In this document: in pieces, positions 57,755 through 64,000 of the stretch
How the letters are laid out: each line of letters begins with the position of its first letter
How positions within the stretch are numbered: the stretch's first letter is position 1
Origin: Populus alba
Lineage: Eukaryota; Streptophyta; Magnoliopsida; Malpighiales; Salicaceae
Direction of reading: 5' to 3'
Assembly (NCBI RefSeq): GCF_005239225.2
Contig: NC_133296.1
Coordinates: 14,384,001 to 14,448,000, forward strand
Length of the DNA stretch: 64,000 bases
Made by a program: the position numbers and the translations under genes
Notes under the pieces: generated by a model
What the model was told of the DNA's origin: nothing
What the model saw: only the letters and a program-made list of their open reading frames with translations
The model's database searches: none

Positions 57755-59132
57755 TCAAGCATGATTAGGCAGCGGGTTCGTATTCACATTGGGGGTGTCT
57801 TCCAACTCTATCCAACCAGCCTTGATTAATTGCAGAAGCTTTCTCTTGAAGGCGTTGCAGGTATAGATGTTATGCCCAGTAATACCGGCATGGTATTCAC
57901 ATTTGAGTTCTGGCTTGTACCAATTAGGATAAGGTGGTTGCAGAGGTGTTAGAGGTTCTGGAGCTATTTGCCCAATGCTCAATAGCTTTTGATACATCTC
58001 ATTCAGGGGTAATGGTAGTGGAGGCAGTTGTTCTTGAACCCTTTGGAAATTTCCAAATTGGCTTTTGGCTTGAAAGTTTTGGGGTTTAGGTTTTTGGATG
58101 TTGGCAATTTGGGATGGAGTATGGTAATTTTGGGATGTATTATTTTTACCCATGTAGTCATCTTCAACATGGTGAACCTCTTTTCTTTCAAAGCCTCTTT
58201 TCTCGGTTGGTGCAAAAATTCTACCACTCTTGACACCTTGCTCTATACGTTCACACACTATCACGGCATCAGTGAATTGTTGGGCTGAACTACCCATCAT
58301 ATGTTCGTAATATGGTGCTTTGAGTGTGTTGGCAAATAAAGAGACCATCTCTTTGTCCAGAAGTGGGGGATGTACTTGAGCAGCTAATTCTCGCCATCTT
58401 TGAGCATATTCCCTTATGCTTTCTTTATCCTTTTTCTCTATATTGGACAAACTGGTTCTATCGGACGCAATGTCCATGTTGTATTTGTATTGCTTGACGA
58501 AAGCATCCACAAGATTTTTCCAGTTGCGAATTTAAACTCATGTACCAACTCAAAGTTGCCCCACTTAAACTGTCTTGGAAAAAGTGCATTAGTAGTTTTT
58601 CATCATGTACTACCTCAGCCATTTTATTGCAGTAGGACCTGAGATGAGTCATGGGGCATTGTGTTCCACTGTATTTGATGAATTCAGGAACACGAAATTT
58701 CTTTGGGATAACCACGTTTGGGACCAAACACATCTCTGCTGCCCGTACCGGGTCATATAAGTCTACCCCTTCAATGGCTTTGAGTCTGGCTTCCAGCGCC
58801 TTTATCTTAGCTTGATCAATGTTATCAGATGACTTAGCCTTGTGGGACTCATTAGCAGATGCCTTCACAACTGTTGGGGATGGTGCAGGTGTCGTTGACT
58901 GCACAAATGTTGGATTTTGCTGAGGTTCTTGACCATGTTCGCTCATTCTTTCCTCAGGCTGAACTGAAGTAGGAGCCGGATCAAAGGTGATCGGTTGATT
59001 AGAAGGACCTTCATCAGAGGTATTTCTTAGTGTTTGCCTTAGTAAGCTAGTGAGGTGAGCCACACTTATTTTCAGAGACTCCAACTCCTCGTGCAAATAG
59101 GCATCACGATGAGCACGCTCTTCATCTTCCAT
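57755..59132 (-). pseudogene. Gag of the gag-only element, one frameshift
   Basis: Minus-strand start MEDEERAHRDAYLHEELESL at 59132. A linker rich in P/Q/S leads to the capsid part: IKALEARLKAIEGVDLYDP, VPEFIKYSGTQCPMTHLRSY, FQDSLSGATLSWYM. Near 58530 the frame slips by one base and resumes as NWKNLVDAFVKQYKYNMD. Then IREYAQRWRELAAQVHPPL and the zinc-finger-like CEYHAGITGHNIYTC (near 57890), ending NTNPLPNHA at 57755. Tat/Ogre gag proteins show the same order and continue into protease; here a stop follows at once. Gag forms the particle that packages RNA. With the slip, this copy could make only the N-terminal half. Confidence 0.88.
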
Positions 59133-59846
59133 GTTTCTTGCTCGAAGTCGGGTGTTGTAGACTTTTTGGGGACCTATATTTCAATCTGACATGTATGCAT
59201 GTTAAATGTATGAACATGTAATCTATATGACGAACTCGCCCTTCGAGGGGTGACATATGGTCGCAACTCTTGTATGATGAAACAAGAATCTTGATTCTTG
59301 CACAAACTCTACAATGAAAATTTTCTGAGCGACAGTCATTGTGTCACCCATAAGTCTGGAGTTCAAGATGCTTCAAGAAGGGCTTGCTCGGATGCAAAAC
59401 AATGTGTACGGAGCATACATCCTAAAGGCAGGTTCTAATCTTTTTAAGTGAGACAAAAGGTAGGTTTACTATTTGGTCTCTAAAAAAGGACTCTCATTGT
59501 CCCAGTGATCGCCCTCGTGGAGGCAATATAGGGGCTTGTAGGCAGTGAGATGGCACGTGTCCAACTATTACCAGTCTAAGCACTCAACGAAGAGTTGGGG
59601 TTTACACAAACTTAAACCTTGACTAAAAGTCATAAGGTAAGCTGCTAGTTCCCCCCTAACCTGAAGCTTGTGTGTGCTTTAAAAAAAAAATTGACTATGT
59701 GATGCGTGAGATAAATATGTACAAAAATTAAAGCGCACAACTAAATATGAACAAATATATAAAGAAAATGCATTTTTTAAAATAAACACGCAAACCACAA
59801 CAATAAAACACAATCATCAGACAAAAACAAAGCTTAGTCCACAAAG

Positions 59847-59864
59847 TCCCCAGTGGAGTCGCCA
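59847..59864 (-). other. Primer-binding site of the gag-only element
   Basis: On the minus strand TGGCGACTCCACTGGGGA starts three bases inside the LTR end. It begins TGG as required for a tRNA CCA end, and resembles sites used by Tat/Ogre elements (tRNA-Arg, from memory). Confidence 0.75.
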
Positions 59865-59867
59865 TTC

Positions 59868-61117
59868 TGTCGCACGTGTGCGACGGCGCGGCGATCGTCC
59901 ACCCCCAACCCTTCATGAGGGTGTGGTATGTTGTCTATTTGGCATGGAAAATATGGTGAGACAAGGAGTTCTTTGTCTCTAAGGTAAAAAATGGACAGGG
60001 AGTCGCCACCTAGTATTCTGGTTACTAGGAACCTTAACTAGTCTTTAGAGATCGGGTACGGAGACTGGTTGCGTAAAGGGAAGGTATTAGAACCCCAACT
60101 ACGCCCTACCTAAGGTAAGCTGCATTGTTTTAATGTCTGATAAAATCTAAGGTCGTGTTGTGGTTTTTTATTGTTCGGAATACGCATTACATGTAATGTC
60201 ATACCCTAGGTTCTATTGTCCAAAAAAAAAGAATTAAATATCCAGAATATGCATTACGTGTAAAGTCATACCCCGGATACTAAGAGCCAAACAAAATAAA
60301 ATTTTTGTTGTTTTTGAAATATTGGCCAATATTCTCTTGACTTTAATAAATTGGTTATTAAAGCCAAAATGCATGCTAAAACATTTTTTTTGTGTATGAA
60401 AAAATACAATATGAATTTTTAGCTTTGAGACACTTGGCCGTATGCACAAAAACATTCTTCTTCTTCACTCTCTCTCCCTTCTCTTCTGCTTTCTTCTCTC
60501 TGTCTCTCCCTCTCTTCTCTTCTTCTTTCTTTGCTCTCCCTTCTCTTCTCTTCCCCCTCTCTCGGGTCTCCTCCCTTTTCTTTTTGAGCGATTGTCACCG
60601 GCTATTTATAGCCAGTGAACAGTAACATAAGAGTTGATTTCTGCCTAAATTGTTGCCTAATTGTAAGAAAAAACGTCCCTGCCTAACATTGCCTAACATG
60701 CCTAATATGACAAAAAAATTTTGTTTTATTATATATATAATAATAAATATTTATATAGGTAAAATTAAAAACTCAAATCAGTATTAGAAAAAGCCCGACT
60801 CAACCGCTAAAAATCAATTTTAATTACCGAAAATTATGTCGAAACATAAAAAACTTTCAGTGGGTATCAACCCGATGAACCGGGTTTTGACCACAAAATA
60901 ACAGTTTTGACCCAAAATAACCTGAAACTCATTTTTCATCCTGATCGACATGGTTTGACCCGGTGAACTCGGTTTTGATGGAAAGATGCGGTTGACTCGA
61001 GAAAAAAATATTCTTTTGAAATTTAAACTTTTTTTTTTTTTTGGATTTTTATAAATAATAATAGAAATAAAATAACATTCAAGAAAAACTTGGTGAATCC
61101 AAAATTGGGTTACAACA
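59868..61117 (-). repeat. LTR of the gag-only element (5' LTR on the minus strand)
   Basis: 1250 bp, same ends as the partner LTR. Small differences include a loss of several T/A bases near 61030 and an extra 'ta' in the TA run near 60732. Confidence 0.95.
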
Positions 61118-61737
61118 ATCATCACTAATATGTAAATGATCATTACTAAGATAGGGTTCAAACCCAATCAAAGTTGCAAGATCAGATGTAACGTGTTGAT
61201 TCACTCTAGTGTTCGGGAACCAATCCACAATGTTAGGAGAAGAGCCATTACCAAGAACAAGATTGGCAGTCGATTGTTGTCCATGGCTACGAAGCTAAGA
61301 GCATTAAGGGGTTGTGTGGCCAAAGGAGAAGTAGAGCTGGCACTTGACATGATTCTCAAAGGATTAGTTAGGGGACAACTGTGAAGGACCAATATTCCTT
61401 TTGTTTTGTTGTCAGTTGCCCTGCTTCTAGTCATTGTTAGTAGACCCCTGAAAGCCATGAAAATCAGACTTGTGTTGGTGGTTATTGTGAAAATGTCCTC
61501 TCTTATGGCTGAAATTAGGATTGTTGTTATAGGTGGTAGATGATTGATATTGGGCAACATTCACTAAGGGTGGTAGAGGTGGCGTGGGCAGCAAAGAAGG
61601 ATTGACAGCCATGGATTGAAGGGAGGTCTTATGAAGGAACTCATGAGTAAGAAGATGGCTATGGAGATCTGCATACGAAAGAGGTTTTGTCTTGTTCATA
61701 AGGCTGGTTACCAAATCTTTGAACTCACCACGAAGAC
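61118..61737 (-). mobile_element. Old Copia element, piece 3: protease and gag C-terminus
   Basis: On the minus strand SLRGEFKDLVTSLMNKTKPL and YADLHSHLLTHEF (near 61735-61630), an NF-rich linker, a decayed zinc knuckle (CQLYFSFGHTTP near 61320), then WFPNTRVNQHVTSDLATL (near 61200) and EPYLSNDHLHISDD. The last reads on into piece 2 at 53774. The protease motif DTGA has become NTRV. Matches the young Copia at 37350-37950. Confidence 0.85.
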
Positions 61738-63716
61738 TGTCGCATGTCATCCGCTCAGTGTCTGTTGGCGATTTTCATCTCATTTGCTTGATTTGGGAGT
61801 CGCCGCCTAGTATTTGATTGAGAGTTATTAGGAAACCTGGATGTACTTATCTTTGTCAGAGATTCATAGGTAAGGGATTGATTATGGCTAGGGAAGGTAT
61901 TAATTAACACCCCTAGCTCACCCTACCTTAGGTAAGATGCTTTGCGGTTTGATGTGATTTGAAAATTTTAAATATTAATCAAATTCTTAAGGCTTTAATA
62001 AATCAATTATTAAATCCAAAAATGTATGTATAAACGTGTTCTTACATTTTCACGGGAAGTATAACATGATTTTATTTGTCCTTAAAATACTTGACTATAT
62101 ACAAATTAAAACACTTAATTCTTTTTTCTTCTTTTTATTTTTGTCCTTTTTAAAAAAATTTAACATTAAAAGAAAACATACATAAAAAAATACAAACACA
62201 CATTCATCACCTTTTAGTATGTTTACTCACACACTCACACTTACATACATCAATTTTACATGTTCCAAAATAACAAAAAATTTAAATGTACCAAATACAA
62301 TTCAAAAATTACACAATAAGTCCCAAAAACTTCAGGAATTGTTGAGAAGGACTTCTGGGAACACAGGAACAGTGGCGGCACGTCTTCTCCACACACCACC
62401 GCCACTAGCAGCGGTGGGTTCACGCGCCACCGCAAGAAAAAAACCAGGGGAGGGGTGGATCTAGAACGACTTCCTCCCCTCTTCCCTTCCTCACCGGTGG
62501 TGACCTGTAAAACACCCAAAACACAACAAGCAGTTGATTTTAGTTTTTGTTTCTTGTTCACGAATTTGTTTTTCTTTCTCTTCTTCTCTGTTTTGGATCT
62601 GCTTATATCTACATATCTGCTCTTTTCTTTCTCTTTCCCATTCTTCTTTGTTTTAGGTGGCAGCAAGACCAAGGGGATCGCCGAGTGCTAGAATTTTGCC
62701 AGGTCTGACCAGCGAAGATGGAAGTGGTGATCTAGTCGGCGGGCTCGGTTATGTCATGCTTGGATTGCTAGTGATGGCCTCGGCGATACTGGAGCTGACG
62801 GTGGCACTAGGGTGTTACTATAGTGTTGTTGTCGTGATGGGATTGAGCGAAGATAGCGTGGGCTGCCGTTGTGTTTGGCCTGAGGAAAAAAGAAGTCGAT
62901 GTGGGGCTGGTCTCATGTGTCAGTGGGTGGCAACAAGTCTGGTCGTGTCTGTGATGCTGCTGGCGGGGAAGGAGACGCTGCTGCTCGGGGAGCAGGTCGT
63001 CGCTGCTGGATGGTCTTCACTCCTGTTGGTGACAGCAATGGTTGACTTTTGCTGTCGTTGTCTGGCTGTAGGGGGAAAGGCTGGTTTGTGTGTAGCCGAG
63101 AGAGTGAAGGGAGAGCAAAAGGGGGTGAAGATATGTTTGGCTAGCTGAGAAAGGAATGAGGGAGATCAAGGGTGGCTGCCTTGATCTTCTGGTTTGTCTT
63201 TGGCTTCAAAGGAGGGAGGCGACAACTCTGATCCGTGGGGAGAATGGTTTCTCTAGATTTTTTTTAGAGAGGGGGGGTGGGCGAAAGATTAAATGGGTTT
63301 AGGATTAGGGTTTTTTTTTTTTTTTTTTTTTGCCTTTCAAATATGCAAAATTGCCCCCTTGACAATTTTTTCCACTTTTTATGTGTGTTGTGACCTCTAT
63401 TTATAGGCAAAATGGCTTGGTCTCCAAAACACATTGGTCCCTCAACTTCTTTATTTTTTTGTCAATTTTGATTTTTTTCTTATTTTTTTGTATTTTGGAA
63501 AGCAAGCAATATCAATGTTGACTCAACAAGGAAAATCAGTGATTGTAAAATTAACGCGTTAAAATTTTTCTAAGATGACGTTGAAAATGCTAAAAATAAT
63601 GCAAATATATCAAAAATGTATTTTTTTTGGGTTCTCATTGTTTTTTTTTTTTTTGCTATTTTTGGTTTTTTCTGAAAATTTATCAAAAACATTGATAAAA
63701 AAATTAGGTAGCAACA
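61738..63716 (-). mobile_element. Solo LTR, 1979 bp, related to the gag-only element's LTR
   Basis: Begins TGTCGCATGTCATCC, ends GGTAGCAACA, and is flanked by AAGAC on both sides (61733-61737 and 63717-63721). Early in the block 'gggagtcgccgcctagtatt', 'ctagggaaggtatta' and 'accctaccttaggtaagatg' match the LTR at 59868-61117, so the family is related but distinct. No second LTR, primer site or purine tract is present, which is the result of recombination between two LTRs. The middle part contains T-rich and GTGG-rich DNA; a weak open frame there (62657-63148, GTG start) has no support as a gene. Confidence 0.87.
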
Positions 63717-63721
63717 AAGAC

Positions 63722-64000
63722 CACGAACCATATATAAATTGAAATCTTCAAGAGAGATTGGTCGACTAGTAGCAGCTAACTCATCAAATAATGATATTTC
63801 CTTCTGCATATATATAACAACCAAAGCATCACCTTGCCAAAGATTTTGAAAGGACCAAGAAGTTGTATAATGCAAGAATTAGATGGGGAAGCAAGAGCTT
63901 GCTCAATAGTACGCCAAACACAATAAGAGGACTAACAATCGACAACAAGATGCAGTACATCCATTGAAAAATAAGAAATTAATGCACTGAAAATAAGTTG
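63722..64000 (-). mobile_element. Old Copia element, piece 4: gag N-terminal part, runs off the window
   Basis: Minus strand SFQNLWQGDALVVIYMQKEI and ISLFDELAATSRPISLEDFN (63855-63740), joining piece 3 across the solo LTR at RGL/RGEFKD. Matches 37200-37340 of the young Copia. The 5' LTR lies beyond the window. Confidence 0.83.

Larger units (their letters stand above)
53780..61117 (-). mobile_element. Gag-only LTR retrotransposon (TR-GAG type), Tat/Ogre-like Gypsy
   Basis: LTRs 53780-55035 and 59868-61117 (about 1.25 kb, nearly identical, TG...CA on either strand) with target duplication ATCAT at 53775-53779 and 61118-61122. On the minus strand the order is LTR, primer site (59864-59847), gag (59132-57755), a non-coding part with 90-bp tandem repeats, purine tract (55050-55036), LTR. 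There is no protease, RT, RNase H or integrase in 4.8 kb of internal DNA, so it must have moved with proteins from another element. The gag motifs and long LTRs point to the Tat/Ogre branch. It is inserted in the protease region of the old Copia. Confidence 0.93.

Noticed and set aside
62657..63148. Open frame of 163 codons on the plus strand
   Set aside because: It starts with GTG, lies wholly inside a solo LTR and shows no recognisable domain. The composition resembles the 26.5-kb block, a repeat.
1..64000. CRISPR arrays, bacterial operons, rRNA genes
   Set aside because: No regularly spaced short identical repeats with unique spacers, no operon layout and no rRNA signature. Spliceosomal introns and plant transposons show a nuclear plant origin.

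Overview
The window looks like nuclear DNA of a flowering plant. It is AT-rich, its genes are split by short GT-AG introns, and much of it is nested LTR retrotransposons, a CACTA-type DNA transposon and smaller repeats. The gene family content (a tandem array of ankyrin-repeat/PGG membrane proteins) and the style of the repeats fit a woody eudicot, most likely Populus or another Salicaceae. That assignment is inference, not a database result.

Layout. 1-6.0 kb: repeats and a ruined Ty3/Gypsy gag. 6.1-22.9 kb: an array of ankyrin-PGG genes, with three intact models (6085-8664, 11195-14260, 18585-22861), an orphan last-exon fragment (9578-9960) and a truncated first exon made by a ~1 kb tandem duplication (17564-17779). 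Copia and Helitron-like debris lies between them. 25.3-26.0 kb: a two-exon GNAT acetyltransferase gene with a frameshift. 28.4-41.9 kb: a decayed CACTA (En/Spm) element on the minus strand with a TNP2-type transposase, a PF03004-type second gene and CCGTCGGT subterminal repeats. A younger Copia element (36510-41323) with apparently identical 145-bp LTRs sits inside it. 46.0-49.1 kb: a fourth ankyrin-PGG copy, ruined by several frameshifts. Its flanks show that it is a segmental duplicate of the 11-14.8 kb locus. 49.4-64.0 kb: an old minus-strand Copia split into four pieces by three insertions: an unclassified LTR-like block, a Tat/Ogre-like gag-only LTR element with 1.25-kb LTRs and ATCAT target duplications, and a 1979-bp solo LTR with AAGAC target duplications.

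How the genes relate. The only host genes that look potentially functional are the three ankyrin-PGG genes. They share exon structure, intron phases and upstream sequence, and belong to the family that includes Arabidopsis ACD6 and ITN1, which act in immune and stress signalling. The cluster shows tandem duplication, exon loss, chimerism and pseudogenisation. The most interesting single observation is that intron 1 of the third gene is 105 nt, a multiple of three, with no stop, so retention would give a longer protein. I found no sign of a wholly new biological system. The strongest leads concern gene-family evolution and nested transposons.
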